A DNA stretch of 64,000 nucleotides from Aselliscus stoliczkanus (taxonomy: Eukaryota; Chordata; Mammalia; Chiroptera; Hipposideridae). Numbering within the stretch: the stretch's first letter is position 1; every line of letters begins with the position of its first letter. The notes under the pieces were generated by a model that made no database searches, was not told the DNA's origin, and was given only the letters and a program-made list of their open reading frames with translations. A program made the position numbers and the translations under genes. Location of the stretch: contig CM066735.1 in the NCBI GenBank assembly GCA_033961575.1, positions 91,829,449 through 91,893,448 on the forward strand, given 5' to 3'. Positions 11,401 through 23,847 of the stretch are shown piece after piece.

Positions 11401-12435
11401 AAAAACACAAATGAAACCAAATTTATGATACAACAGCAGCAGAGATTAATTATTTTCCTTCCAGAACTGAATGCCAAATTCCTATGGGGCTATTACACAA
11501 ATCAAAATCAAACAATCATAATTTCTTAGAATAGATACCTTTAGATCAGCTTTAATCATAACATGAAGTGAATGACTGAATTAACCTGTCAATTTGGGAA
11601 GATGCAGATTTTAAAAAAAATGGCTAATACAATATTCCTTGAGCTACTGACACTCATTCACTGAGCCTATAACTTTATTTTGTCAAACATGATCAAAAGA
11701 AATCCATATTATGAAATTTAATTTGGAAAACACCTAATAATATCTAACTAATGACCTTTAGAAGTTGAAGATAAGGTTGTACTTGAGCACCCCACTTGAC
11801 AATTAATATACTGACCCTTCACCCCCCATTTTCCAATATTCCCATGGTCTCCCCTTCATAGAAATGTTGTTTTTGAAAGCTCAAAAGGAGGAAAAGCAAT
11901 TTACATTTATTTACCATTTGTAGTATATCAGGCACTTTGTCAGGTGCTTCACAACTGTGCATTGGCTCATACAGACGATGAAAGATATTTTCACTCACTA
12001 GAAACTGGGTCAGGTAGTGGGGTCTCCCGTGACAACCAGAAAGGTCAGTATGGTTTTCTCCAAGGTTCATACAAACTTCATAAAAGCAAGTCTCAGATTA
12101 AAAAGGTTCTTTCATACTACAACAATTTCATTAATGTGGAATTCCACATGTTGAGTTGTACACTGGGAGAAACCACCATTTGGGTCCTGTTTATTCTCTT
12201 TCAAAACATGGATGAATGAATTGAAGCACATGTAAAAACGGTTCCTAAGGAAGGAAGTTACAGAGGTGAGTTACAAAAGATTTTACCTTCAAAACACATA
12301 AAATAAGGAAAAAAATATAAAAACCAATCTATACAAATATGTGGTTAATAACAGGGCATATACGCATATACACACACACTCATGCATCCCTACTGCTTTC
12401 CTGAATGTTTGGTTACCAGCTATCTGATGGAATGA
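11400..12435. other. Unassigned AT-rich DNA
   Basis: No recognisable gene or repeat. The overlapping 83- and 91-codon frames at 11819-12219 lie on opposite strands and show no coding features. Confidence 0.4.
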
Positions 12436-12439
12436 TCAC

Positions 12440-12770
12440 TCATTTGTTCCATTCATTAGGTGCATACCGAGTGCTCACGTGTACCAGGTGCTGTGCTAGC
12501 AGCTGGAGGGATCCCTGGCCTTAGAGAGCTTGCAGCGTACCAGGGCTAGAGCATCACACAAGCAGTTACTCTCTAGTGGTATGCACAGGCTCTGTGGGAA
12601 CACAGAGGAGGGATGGGAAGGTGACTACAAGAAACGTCTGTGCTCAAACCCACAGGACGAACAGGGTGAAGGTGAACAGTGCGGGAAGGGGTGTCTCCAG
12701 GCAGAGGTAATGGAACCTTTTTCACCAAAAGGTGAAGAAAGATTATTAGCAGTTGAGGGAAATAAAGTAG
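12440..12770 (-). mobile_element. L2 LINE fragment
   Basis: 'CATTTGTTCCATTCATTAGGTGC', 'accaggtgctgtgctagcagctgg' and 'gccttagagagcttgcagc' are reverse-complement L2 3'-end motifs. The later 'acacagaggagggatgggaagg' continues the same ancient repeat. Confidence 0.65.
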
Positions 12771-12923
12771 TTTAGACTGAGTCTTGGGGGCAAGGCAGAG
12801 GTAAGTGCCAAATGACTGTGGCTGGATTAATCTTAATTACTATAGCTAGAATCTGAAATGTAATATTTTCAATATCTTCCCTGAAGGTTTGTAGCTAAAG
12901 TATCATTAAGAAAAAATAAGGTT

Positions 12924-13073
12924 GGGCTGGCCGAGTGCATCAGTTGGTTAAGAGCTCGCTCAAGAGTGCGAGCTGAGCTCTGAGCAACAGCAGTTCGATG
13001 CCCAGCTGGAGGTGAGCTGCTGCTGAGCTGCCAACAGGTGGCAGGATGGCTCAACTAAAATATATATATATAT
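12924..13073 (+). mobile_element. tRNA-derived SINE (type B), TA-rich tail
   Basis: GGGCTGGCCGAGTGCATCAG head, GAGCTCGCTCAAGAGTGCGA hairpin and GGTGGCAGGATGGCTCAAC end. The tail is a short (TA)n run. Confidence 0.9.
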
Positions 13074-13360
13074 TACCTTAAAAACAAACAAACAAAAAAC
13101 ATGAGGTCAAAGGGATATTAGTTGTACTGTGCAGAAATCAATCTAACTTTTATATTAATGGCTTGAAACACTTGTTGCTTATTACAAAGATGAAGGGAAT
13201 TTTTTTACCTAAGTAATGCTTCAGTTTAAATGAACTTTTCAATAAGCATCTTGGTTCCCTATCTATAATGCGATACTTTCTCTAATTGGTCAGTTTTTCC
13301 TTAAAATTTCCATGTTATAAGGCACATAGTGGGTAAGAGGCAATATGATAAAAAAAAATG

Positions 13361-13528
13361 ATATTCAAGCATTAGCTGCCTCAGAATCACGTGGAAGGCT
13401 TGTTAAAACACAGGTTTCTCAGCTCCTAGCCCAGTTTCTGATTCTGTAAGTGTGGGGTGGGATAGTTCCAAGAAGCGCTCAGGTGATGCTGACGCTGGGG
13501 TCCTGGGAGCGCCCCTTGAGAACCACGG
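13361..13528 (+). mobile_element. MER5A (hAT-Charlie non-autonomous DNA transposon)
   Basis: Nearly complete: 'ctcagaatcacgtggaaggc' then 'ttgttaaaacacag', 'tttctgattctgtaagtgtg', 'caggtgatgctgacgctgg' and the right end 'ccttgagaaccacgg'. This order is diagnostic of MER5A. Confidence 0.88.
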
Positions 13529-13529
13529 C

Positions 13530-15095
13530 ACCGGAGTATCATGTTGTAAGTGTGCTTGAATGAAAGGCCTGAGAAAAGGGGAGTGGTCCCTGCACTCTTA
13601 ACGATGGAGGTAAGGGTCAGGTGTCCACATTTATCTTAGTGAACTGCATTTTCTAAACACCTTGAGGAACTGACATGACAATCTTCCTGTTTGAATTTAC
13701 TGCTCCAGAAACCAGGAGGGATTCTAACAGCCTACCTCTAATTTCACCGAGTGGTTGAACAGTTTCAGCTTTTCAAAAAAGTCTAGCAAGAAGCATCTGC
13801 TGAAATGACTGCTGTACCTTTGAAAGCTCTCTGAAACCCCTAGTCTTGCTGCTGCCGCTACACCTAAATGTGACCGCATCCTTCCAAAAGGATCTCTTGT
13901 AATGCTTCTTTATAAGGCAAAAGGATCTTTAACACGAGCCACAATCTTTTCTTAATAACATGGCAAATATGTAAGATATTGAAAATGGAAACTACAAACT
14001 ACAATGCATTTTATCAACTAAAGCCAATATTTACATACAATGAAAGTTATTTTTCTTAATTATATGATTATAGTAATTGGTAATTAATTCTGCATCATAG
14101 GGGAGTGCCACTTCCATGAACACAAGCTGGCTCCGTACGGGGTCATCACTAATGTTGCGGTGACTGTTAAGAGGCGTTACAGGCACACACCGACCTTCCA
14201 CAGCCATCTGCCTACACTCGCCCTCAAGTATGTGGCTAAAAGAGAAAAAAGTGATACAGCACAGTCTACTTTCTGTCAGTCCTGGGAAGGTAAAGCCGAT
14301 GGCTGGAAGTGTAGCCCATGAAAATCATCCTCTTTCAATATGAAGTATGACGAGAACCACAATCATTATGGTGTAATAATCATTCATTTGCTTTGGGTCC
14401 TGTGGCTATTCAGATCTAATAACTTCCTACAAAAGTAGAAATGAAGCATTACTCCAAACACAAAGCCTGTTCTATGAGTCAAGTAAAATAATCATTACAT
14501 TTGTAATCCCTGAGGGGATTATACAACCCTATGTATTTGCTAATATTTAATATTACATCCAGGTAAAGCAAAAGAACAAAAACTGTCAAACAAGTGTACT
14601 CCTGAAGGAAAAGGAAATGAAAGTACAGTATTGGCAGGACTTTGTAAGTTTTTGTGAACTGTGACTCTTAGATATAGGCCATCAGGCCCAGCTGGGTGCT
14701 GCTCTAGTGAGCAGCTTTCATTGTCGTCAAAACTCAGCTCCCAGTTTCCAGCTCGGGTCTTAAATTTGGGAAAGTTCATTTCTAATTCAGGTCCTGTATA
14801 TCTTACTATAAAGATTTATGACCTATAAGAGCAGCTAACAGAGACATACACTTCAACAGATCTGAAGCGTGACCCAGGATTGGCACACTTACCAGCTTTA
14901 AACTTACATCTAACTCGCGAAAAACTCCTGCAGGAGCAAAGCAGCAGCATGAGTTTTAATTTAAAAATTTAGATGTCCAGGGTGACTAGGTTTAATGATC
15001 TTCTAGATAAATTATATCCATTTTTTGACAAAGTATCTAACTCAAATCAATACTAAATGACCTTCCTTTTAAAACATTTTATTAGGGGAAAAAAA
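13530..15095. other. Unassigned DNA
   Basis: No gene or recognised repeat. The minus-strand frame at 14540-14779 is short and unrecognisable. Confidence 0.4.
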
Positions 15096-15170
15096 AAAAA
15101 AGACAGAGAGGGAGAGAGGGGGAGGAAGGGAGGAAGGGAGAGAGGGAGAGAGAGAGAGGGAGAGAGAGAA
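15096..15170. repeat. (GA)/(GGGA) purine tract
   Basis: Almost pure A/G on the plus strand with GAGAGG and GGAAGGGA subrepeats, preceded by an A run. Mirror-symmetric segments make triplex DNA possible. Confidence 0.93.
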
Positions 15171-16038
15171 GCTTTATTTCTTTCCACACACTGTAAGAGA
15201 CTGATAACTTGATCTTGAGGCCACAAATACGTATCATACCTAGCTTTAAATAATCCTTTTTCAAATGTGCGTAAAGCATTTATTTATAGTCTGTTTCTAA
15301 ATAGTATTGCCTCACTAAATATAGAATTGTAAGCATAATTAGCTCAGTTTTATGCTAAAAAGACATTATCATGATGTGCTAGTGTATTTTTATAGATTTT
15401 TTTTTATCAAGGTTATATTATCTCCCACATATAGTGCTTTTACTTTATGCAGGGCCCAGAATCATGTGGAGACCTTATACACTCTTTACCCAGGCTCAGG
15501 CTGTTTGGGCCAGGAACTCCTTTGAAGCATTAATCGATGATTATCATGTGATCTCTCTACCAAAAAAAGCACAAAAACACATACTTGCAAATATGTGCAT
15601 TAATTTCAGAATGTTCCCATAACCACCAAAGGTTCTAGAAACTTCAAATTAAGAACTGGTGAGGTAGGATTATTATAGAATCAGAAACCTCTGAAAAACA
15701 GAATTTTTTAAAGTTTCTGTATTATTGGTAATTATTTCTAAGACAGGTAAGGTGAGGTACAAGACTTGAAACTTTTAGGTTTTGTGTGAGATGTATAATG
15801 AAGTTCAGGAATGAAATGGCATGAAGACTGGGATTTTCTTCAAAGTATTCCATGCCAAAAACATAAAGCCATAAAAGGCAGAAGAAGGAGAGCAGAAGAG
15901 AAGGTGAAGTCATAAGATAAATGTTGATGGCCGTGCAAGCTTCCGGGTACCTGGGGGTTTAACTCTCTACTTTTGTGTATGTTTAGACATTTTCACAGTT
16001 GAAAGTTTAAAATTTCTCAAAAAGAACCTTCCAGCTAA
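15171..16038. other. Unassigned AT-rich DNA
   Basis: Nothing recognisable. Confidence 0.4.
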
Positions 16039-16039
16039 G

Positions 16040-16130
16040 CAAGGCGCTAAGACATCATTTTACATTTGTGGACACTGAGACCCTAGCTAGGGTCACAGAG
16101 CCAGAGCACAGACATGAAGCTGCCTTGACT
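16040..16130 (-). mobile_element. MIR SINE fragment
   Basis: 'CATTTTACATTTGTGGACACTGAGAC', 'agggtcacagagcc' and 'gacatgaagctgcc' are antisense MIR core motifs (cognate of 'tcattttacagatgaggaaactgagg'). Confidence 0.6.
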
Positions 16131-16234
16131 TGGGCAACTTGGATCTCACCTGAGTCTTTAACTTCTTTTCAAAAGAAACAGAAAAAAAATGATAGACTAG
16201 TTTTAGATGAGGGCTCTTTGAAGTGGGGACCAAG

Positions 16235-16280
16235 GGAAGGGGAGAGGGAAGGAGGGAGGGAGGGAGGGAGGGAGGGAGGG
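16235..16280. repeat. (GGGA)n microsatellite
   Basis: About nine tandem GGGA/GGAG units after a purine-rich lead-in. Both strands read as spurious ORFs of about 70 codons. Confidence 0.95.
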
Positions 16281-17025
16281 TTTGAAGCTTGATACCCACT
16301 TGCACAGTGATCAAACTCTCTTTTTCAGGCCATTTTGGAAATCAGGGTTCTCCAGAAAAACAAGAAAATACACCACCTTGGTGACATCCTTTGGAGAATA
16401 TCTTTAGCATGTGAAACTGAAGGGGAAAAAAATCTCCAAACAGTTGGGAGAATTTGGGAAGAAAGCCCACAAAGTCAAAATATCACTAAGTATGGTGGCT
16501 TTCAGAGTTGGAATGGGCTTTCCTGCTGACCTTTTCCCCTCTGTGGGGGCACTGACTTTATAAAGAAGCTGTGCCAAGAGAGATAAGTGAATTAAATTGA
16601 ATACTCTGTGGCACAGTTCAGCAGGCAATTCATCATCAGGGAAGTCTCAAGTGCTGCTGGCTGCATTTTAAAGCACTTTCTCCAATAAGGCTGGACACGC
16701 ATGCCTCTGGGCATACAAATTTTCTTTAAGTTGGCAAGAGAATTGTTTCCTCATTCCATCTTTCTTACAGTCAACTCAATTATTACGGTCACGGAAGACA
16801 GGATTAGCAGGGGTAACCCCAGGAATAATTTTTAGAAAAATCACTTTAATTGTTAGTTTCCATCTCCTCTTTGACCCAAAACTTTTAACCTAACAACCCA
16901 TACATCATCAAATTTATTTATTCAAACTTTATTATAGCCTGTTACTCTGTAGTTTCAACTGGATGCATAATAATATCATAAGACTCCCACTTGCTAAACA
17001 AGTTCTTTAAATCTGTTTTCTCATT
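16281..17025. other. Unassigned DNA
   Basis: No recognisable gene or repeat. Confidence 0.4.
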
Positions 17026-17029
17026 TCCT

Positions 17030-17205
17030 CCCAATAACCTCATAAATTAGCTATTATTCTCACCATTTTACAGATAGGGAAATGGAGTTCTGTTCACATT
17101 AAATAAATCTGAGGTCACACAAATAGGAGGTGACAGAGCCAGGGTTTGAACCTAGGTGAGCCTGTCCTGCACTTTCCAGCGCGCTGCATCGTGTCTACAA
17201 ACCAA
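17030..17205 (-). mobile_element. MIR SINE
   Basis: 'CACCATTTTACAGATAGGGAAATGGAG', 'gaggtcacacaaatagg' and 'agccagggtttgaacctagg' give the antisense MIR core in order. Confidence 0.85.
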
Positions 17206-18045
17206 CAGGAAATCAAAAAAGGAAGGTAGTAAAAGAAAGACGGGAGCTGGAAAACACATTAGCAAATCTTTGTGACCTGGATGACCTTGGAAAGACTAAC
17301 ACTGTCCTTTACTTTTGGGTTCTGCCTTCTAGGCAGTCAATACAAAACCAGTACTTTTAATTGATCCAGTTTTATACTCACGCTGTCTTGAATCATTTTT
17401 TAAAAAAGAAACTTACATTTAGATCTTACTAAGATGATCTTCATGAAGAAAAGTGTCATTAAAAGAGGCTGAATTTTATCTTATGAAAAACTCAATAGGA
17501 AAGTCAATTATTTTGAATGACTGGCATCAGAGACGGCACTGTTATTCTGATCTAGCCTTGTGTTGGGGATAAAAAGGTGTCTCTAAATGGCAAGTTATAC
17601 AAATTTATGAACGCTTCCAAATGAATAACTTTAAGGACTATAAAAGTCCATAACTAATGATAAAACTAAATGAAATGTTAAAAATCCAATAAATGGACTC
17701 ACCTGAGTCTCACTCAGACCTGCTTTTCTCCTTGCTTCCGTTTCAGTCGACGGTCCCATTATCAATAGTGACACAGTTGAAAGCCTGGACATCTCTAAAC
17801 CTTTCCACTTTCTTTTTACCTAATTCTTATTAACTTTTTAGAATTCTTGAGGAAAGTCCTTAACATAATTTTATGGAGAAAAATTATCTCAAAAAAGTCC
17901 TAACTTTGCATAACCATTTGCTACTACCTTGACTCTCTACTAACCAGTAAAACAGACAACGTGCTGCGTTTGAAAATCACTTCTGTGCGTCGGAAGACCT
18001 GACTTTTGATTGCTACTCTTCCACTAACAAGCACTGGAACTTCAG
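17206..18045. other. Unassigned AT-rich DNA
   Basis: Nothing recognisable. Confidence 0.4.
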
Positions 18046-18049
18046 AAAT

Positions 18050-18245
18050 AAAGAAAGGCACGAGGCACTGAGTTAGGCGTTCTACATAACTTCATGTCAT
18101 TCCTGTAAGTCAATATGGCAGACATATTACTCACATTTTTTAAAAAGGATACAAAGGCTCAAAGTGTTAAGATGTCATATCTTGCCCAAGTTTACAAAGA
18201 GACAGATTTGGAACTCTAACCTAAACCTGTCTACCACATTATATG
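18050..18245 (-). mobile_element. MIR SINE
   Basis: 'GGCACTGAGTTAGGCGTTCTAC', 'ggatacaaaggctcaaagtg' and 'ttggaactctaacc' match antisense MIR in order. Confidence 0.65.
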
Positions 18246-18696
18246 TACTGTTTCATGTAACTTCCCATTTATAAAATTCTTTATAAAAATACCCAAGCAT
18301 ATTGTTTAGGAAGCTGTTGCTATAACGTGTTTCTCAAAAATGCACTGATTACAGTAGCATTAACTGTCGATTAACTTCCAGCTTTGTCTCCACACTTTAT
18401 TTTGGCATCAGAAAAATACCTAAACACCTGAGTCACACATTTCACACCCGATTTCACACTGCTAACAAAGTGGGTGCACTAAATAAATCCAGCAGCAAGA
18501 AATACATTATGATAAATGACTCGTATCTTAGATTCTCTTGTATTGGATATATCCACAACTGCATAATATAATTTGCCAGTGCAGAAAAGTGGCGGAAATT
18601 GATCAGCAAACTCTCTCTGCCTGTTGCCATAAGAGTACTGAGAACAAACAGACATATTTGGCTTGGCAAATATTTGAATGTTCGAGTTGGCAATTA

Positions 18697-19932
18697 CAGC
18701 CATGTGCTGCGCAACCAAGTTTCAGCCAATGACGAGCCACATGTATGACAGTGGTCCCATAAGAACCACCCCCAGGAAAATTTACAGCGAAGGGCTTAGC
18801 AGAAGCTTTTGCAGACCTTACCAAGCTCCTTACAAAGTGTGAAAACATGGGGTCAAATATATGATAGAAGGAGAACTGACTCTCGGTGGTGGGCACACAA
18901 AGTGATACATAGATGATGCATTACAGAACTGTACACTTGAAACCTATGTAACTTTACTAACCACTGTCATCCCAATAAATTTAATTAAAAAAACAACAAC
19001 CATGGACTCCTACACTGAAAGGTTTTCATGAATAAGGAGGAATATTCACCGTGCATTATTTGTTTACAAGTACAAAACAAAACAAAACAAATATGCAAAC
19101 AAACCCCCATGGATGAGCTTCTGAACAGAGTACCACCGCCTGGAAAGAGCGCCAGGTAGTCCTCCGGGGGCATGACCGTAGAAGGTGACAGCTTCATACA
19201 TGTTACTGGCCCTGAAGACCTGCCAGTGGGACAAGATGTGCAGGCGGAAGACATAACATTGATGATCCGGACGCAGTGTAGGCCTAGGCGTATGTGTGTG
19301 TTTCTGCCTTAGTTTTTAACAAAAAAATTTGAAAAGAAAAGAAGTTTAAAGAAGAAGGATACAAAGAAAATATTTTTGTACAGTGGTACAATGTATTGTG
19401 TTTTAAGCTAAGTGTTATCACAAAAGAGTTGAGAAATTTAAAAAAACTAAAAAAGACTATAAAGTAAAAAAAGTTACAGTAAGCTAAGGTTAATTCATTA
19501 TTGAAGAAAAATACTCTTTTTTTTGTTAAATTTAGTGTATCTTAAGTGGACAGTGTTATGAAGCCGACAGTGACGACAGTAACGTCCGAGGCCTTCATAG
19601 TTGCTCCCCTCTCACTCACTTTGTTCCTGGGAAGGGCCCTGTACAGGTGGACCATTTTTTTGGCTTTTAAACCTTATTTTTATTGTACATTTTCTATGTT
19701 TAGATACACAAATACTAACCACTGTGTTACAAGTGCCTACAGTATTTGGAACAGGAACATGCTGTACAGGTTTGCAGCCTGGGAGCAGTAGGCTACCATA
19801 CAGCCCAGGTGTGTAAATACGCTAGACCATCTAGGTTTGGGTACGGGCACTGTGTGATGGTCGCATGACAAACATCCCCTAGTGACGCATTTCTCAGCAC
19901 ACATATCTCTGTGGCTAAGTAACACATGACTG
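18697..19932 (+). mobile_element. Long Tigger-type (TcMar) DNA transposon with transposase remnant
   Basis: The left end CAGCCATGTGCTGCGCAACC pairs with the right end 'ctaagtaacacatgactg' as terminal inverted repeats; a TA precedes it at 18695-18696. Internal text such as 'gaagacctgccagtgggaca', 'gtaggcctaggcgtatgtgtg' and 'agttacagtaagctaaggtt' matches a Tigger family I recognise. The piece around 19100-19260 corresponds to the degraded transposase end and its 3' flank. It is broken by an L1 3' end at 18840-18993 and has no intact ORF. The exact subfamily is not fixed. Confidence 0.82.
18840..18993 (+). mobile_element. L1 3' end (Laurasiatherian type) inserted in the Tigger element
   Basis: 'GATGATGCATTACAGAACTG', 'TACACTTGAAACCTATGTAA' and 'CCCAATAAATTTAATTAAAA' are the terminal part of an L1 3' UTR with an A-rich tail. 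The 5' boundary is uncertain and may lie as far left as 18766. The same family occurs at 25550-25661. Confidence 0.7.
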
Positions 19933-22384
19933 TGTCTTAAACACGAGTCTTAAACGTGAAGCAGGAAATCATGCCTTTTAAATTGTAAAAACTGCTGATT
20001 TCAACAAAGAGCTATGCAGAAGGTATTTTGGGCTGCTATAAAAAAATTCATAAAATAATAATAATAATAATAATAAAAGGAAAACCAATAAAAATCTTAA
20101 CTCATTACTTGTTCAATTCCAAATGCTGTATTTCTAATAGTCACCCAAGTGATTTATTCATCAAATAACAAGAAAAATGAACTCACAGCTCCATCTCTAC
20201 TAACGTAGGAACAATTAGGTTATCTGATAAAGAGTGATGATAAGCGTCTGTGGGTTATGGATAATAAGTCTAAGGTAATTACTACCTGTTACAGAAACAC
20301 TTCATTGATTTGGGCATTTCTTTTTGATGAATGGATGTCAAGTTGCTGAGCTAAGTGGGAAGGGAAGGGCTGGGGGAATATTTCAAAATACTGGCATCAC
20401 ATCTCACTGCAATCATATAAAAAGCCAATGCTTGATAAATATCAATATAGGTATTTCTCATTATATGCCATGCCAACATGCAGAATTCATTACTACTGAG
20501 TTTATAAATAAATTTATTATTGTGTGTGTGTGAGAGAGCGCGCCAACATGATTCCTTAGAAAGTAATGCCAAGGAGAAGAATCAGGAGACTAGGGAAGGG
20601 GGCTGTATCTGCAGTACAGTCATTAGTGCGGTTCCCGCTCACGACTGCAGAGAAAGGGGCACAGCAGCAAGAGAAGACAGGGAGAAAGGATGCAGGCAGA
20701 GAAGCAAGAATGATAGATGCAACCATGGTCCACTTTTTTGTTAATGGGGCTGATTCTTCCTATTGGTTGGAAACAGAAAGTGCTTTTTGTTTGTTCTCTT
20801 TGTTCATTTTAAAAGCCACTACTATGGCATTCATCACATCTAATCACTCTGAAGATTTAATATGCTGATGACAGGGCTCTATTATGTGGCTGCAAAGTTA
20901 TTCCATGGATAGCCAAATATGTATATTCAGAGACCACAAAGAGCTTCTGAATATACGAGTAGTGTTGTATGATTTGAAATCGATGATTTATGAACAATTA
21001 AAGCACAAGATTGGATTTAAAAATAAGGCCTTGGCAATTAAGGGCACAAGACTCATTTTATTAGAGCCCGAAAAGTGAAACTGAGGATGTTTGGAAGGTG
21101 TACAATTTTCCTCTGCTTTTCACAGTCAGTGCAACATCATGAAGTCCTGCTTTTGGGTATTTCTCTAAATGCTCAGATCAAGTACTGCAAAGAACAAATT
21201 AAGCGATAACTGTGCAAAAATAATTACATTTGTTGAAGAAGTTAAATTCATTTTACTTTCATTAAGCTTCTACAATCTTTGACTAATTTTATGAAGCATT
21301 TTTTTGTTAATCTGATTTTAAGTATAAACCATTTACATAACAAGGTCAATACCTTTCAGGCAAATCAGCCTGCCACTCATTTTCTAAAAGCAGCATCCAC
21401 TCTGCACCTGAGCTTACCAGGTAACCTTTCTTTCAAGCAGCTTTGAGCCCTCAAGCCTGAAACACGTCAGGGGTGGATGGAGCCACGGTTATACCCTGGT
21501 TGCAGCTCAACCACATCTATGGTTTGGTGTCCAAACAGGCATCAGGTTAAGGCCACAGGCTCATCCTTGTGCCAGATCAGATGGCAGACATCTTGAACAG
21601 TCACTGAAATCAAAATGAGCTACTGCTAATGTATCTCCATGTAAAAGCACAAAACTATAATATTTAGTTTATTTCTTATGTCGTAATCCTAATCACACTG
21701 CAGGTATATACCTAGACACAAATGTCAGATAAAACTATTTTTCCTATTCTGTATCTAATGAAAGGTGGTCACATATGGTGTTTGCAAATCACATCCTAAC
21801 TAAAGATGGTTGAAAACCTTTAGGACAATGTGGCTAAAAAGTTAATGTATTTTTGAAATTCAAAATATCAGCTCCTGGGTTAAAAAGTTCTTAAAATATT
21901 TTCTAAACATTATCAACCCTGACACTTACCTAGTACTTACTTTTTATGGAGTGCCCACTAATTTTTAGTGGAGCTAAAAATTTAAAAACCATTCTAACCA
22001 AAATGTTGGGGTTTTTTTTGTTTTGTTTTTTTAAAGCAATTTGTTAGTGTACTTCTTTTGGCAAACTTATCCTGAAGTATTAGTGATTATCAAGTAGGAT
22101 CACTGTCCAGGGTCTGACATTATTTGGAAGTTATTTCATAATGTCCTAGTCTTGTTATAAGTTTATATTATTTGCAAATAAAGACCGTGTAATCAAGTAA
22201 GGAACCTAGACTGACAAATGAGAGAAATAAAATACAATTGAAAATAAGATTGGAAGCTCGTCCCAATGGAAGGGTTTCTCTGGCTATAGGACCAGTATAG
22301 CTAAAAAAGAAATTACTTAGAGGGATAAAGGGGGCAGGAGAGGAAAATGAAAAACAATACAGATTCCCTACAGCGTAATAGTTG
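19933..22384. other. Unassigned DNA
   Basis: Apart from the AAT run, no named repeat or gene is recognisable. Frames at 20324-21078 (up to 100 codons) have unrecognisable products. The stretch at 21370-21600 is more GC-balanced and repeat-free. Confidence 0.4.
20055..20077. repeat. (AAT)n microsatellite
   Basis: Seven or more AAT units following an A-rich stretch. Confidence 0.9.
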
Positions 22385-23015
22385 AAAGCACAGGTTTTGG
22401 AACCCATTACATCGGTGCTCAAACACAATCCCCACCCCCTTTTTTCTTCTACTCCACGGATAAGGAAACTTTTAAGTATTTTTTTTTAAGTTTCAGGCAT
22501 ACAAAACAACAGAGTGATCAGACATTTACAAAACTCACAAAATGACAATCCCATCAAGTCTACTACCCACTGGACACTATACAGTTATTAGAACATGACT
22601 GACTATATTCCCTATGCTGCACTACACATCCCGGGGCTATTTTTTTAATTACAGTTGGTATTCAATATTATTTTATATTAGTTTCAGGTGTACAATGTAG
22701 TGGTTATACTTTTATATAATTTATGAAGTGATTCCCCCCAATAAGTCTACTACCCATCTGATACTGTACATAGCTTTCACAATACTATTAATTATATTCC
22801 CCATACTGTACTTTACATCCCTGTGACCCCCCTGTAACTACAGATAAGGAATCTTAAGCAAATGGATTCTGAGTCTCAGTTTTCTTAACTGAAAAATGGG
22901 GATGACAATATTTACCTCATAGAATTATAAGAATTAAGTTGGCTAATCTATGGTGAGATGCTTAGCAGAGTACTTAGCACACAGTAAGGTTAATCCATAA
23001 ACAGTAGCAGCTGCC
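22385..23015 (+). mobile_element. MIR SINE split by an L1 insertion
   Basis: The left part (22385-22470) has 'aagcacaggttttggaaccc'. The right part (22843-23015) has 'gagtctcagttttcttaactg', 'aaaaatggggatgacaata' and 'cttagcacacagtaagg'. Together they are a MIR in sense orientation, divided by the L1 at 22471-22842. Confidence 0.75.
22471..22842 (-). mobile_element. 5'-truncated L1 with two tandem 3'-UTR units
   Basis: Minus-strand reading shows two successive copies of the Laurasiatherian L1 3'-UTR unit (22640-22842, then 22471-22639). Each contains 'ggaatata', 'gggtagtagactt' and 'cctgaaact'. The lower-coordinate edge has the T-run expected for an antisense poly-A tail. Target copies GATAAGGAAACT (22459-22470) and GATAAGGAATCT (22843-22854) flank it. 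Confidence 0.8.
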
Positions 23016-23089
23016 ACTGTTATTCCTGTTTTGGTTCTTTGCATCCATACTTCTTACCTAGCCCACAAAGAGGGGAGATCTAATAGTCC

Positions 23090-23475
23090 CTGCTCACTAC
23101 CCTGGGCTCCTCTCGTACTGTGTTTCCACCATCCTCCATCCACCTGGCCTTTTGTTACCTGGGGAACAAAGCTGGTTCCTACTTGAGATTCTCTGCACTA
23201 GTTTCTCTATCTAGAATGTTCTTCTGAGAGATATGAACACCCAGGGCATAGCTTTAATATCATCTCCTGAGAGGCCTTCCCTAGTCATTCTAAGGGAACA
23301 TTTGAGTCATCTTCAGTGGAATCCTTGTTTTAACTACCTACAAAGCACATATTCGCCTCTGATATTTTCTTATTTGATTACTGTCTGTTTCACCACACTA
23401 GCCTATAAATTCAGTGCAACGAGAGACTTGTTCACAGCGTATCCCTGGCACCTAGAAGTAGTCCTCAGTACTAGT
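23090..23475 (+). mobile_element. L2 LINE 3' end
   Basis: 'CTATCTAGAATGTTCTTCTG', 'ctcctgagaggccttcccta', 'ttactgtctgtttcaccaca' and 'tccctggcacctagaagtag' follow the L2 3' end in correct order. Confidence 0.82.
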
Positions 23476-23646
23476 AGAGGAAAGGAGGAAAGGACAGGAG
23501 GGAAAAAGGGAAGGAGGAAGAGAGGGAGGGAGAGAGGGAGGGAAGGAGGGGTGAGGGAGGGAGGGGGAGGAAGGGAGGGAGAGAAGGAGGGAGGGGAAAA
23601 GGAGAAGTGGATAAAAGGAGGGAGCAAGGGAAGAAGGGAAGGAAGT
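23476..23646. repeat. Long GGGA/GGAA purine tract
   Basis: About 170 bases, nearly all purine on the plus strand, with many GGGAGG and GGAAGG units. It creates overlapping spurious ORFs on both strands. The homopurine and mirror symmetry are suitable for H-DNA. Confidence 0.95.
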
Positions 23647-23814
23647 CTGAGGCTGCAAAAAGATGAATTGGAAGCTTGAAAAGTTACTACAATTTGATAG
23701 GAGATCTGGTTATCTATATAAATGAACAGGAAATGAATTTCTGTGCTTAATTACAGTACTGAAAGGCATAGGATCAGGTAACTGTGATTTTACATATATA
23801 CTTACATACACATC

Positions 23815-23847
23815 TATGTGTGTGTGTATATATGTGTATATATATGA

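Noticed and set aside
23233..23679. 148-codon frame with Arg/Gly/Glu-rich end
   Set aside because: It is L2 sequence running into a homopurine repeat; the composition is an artefact of GGGA units.
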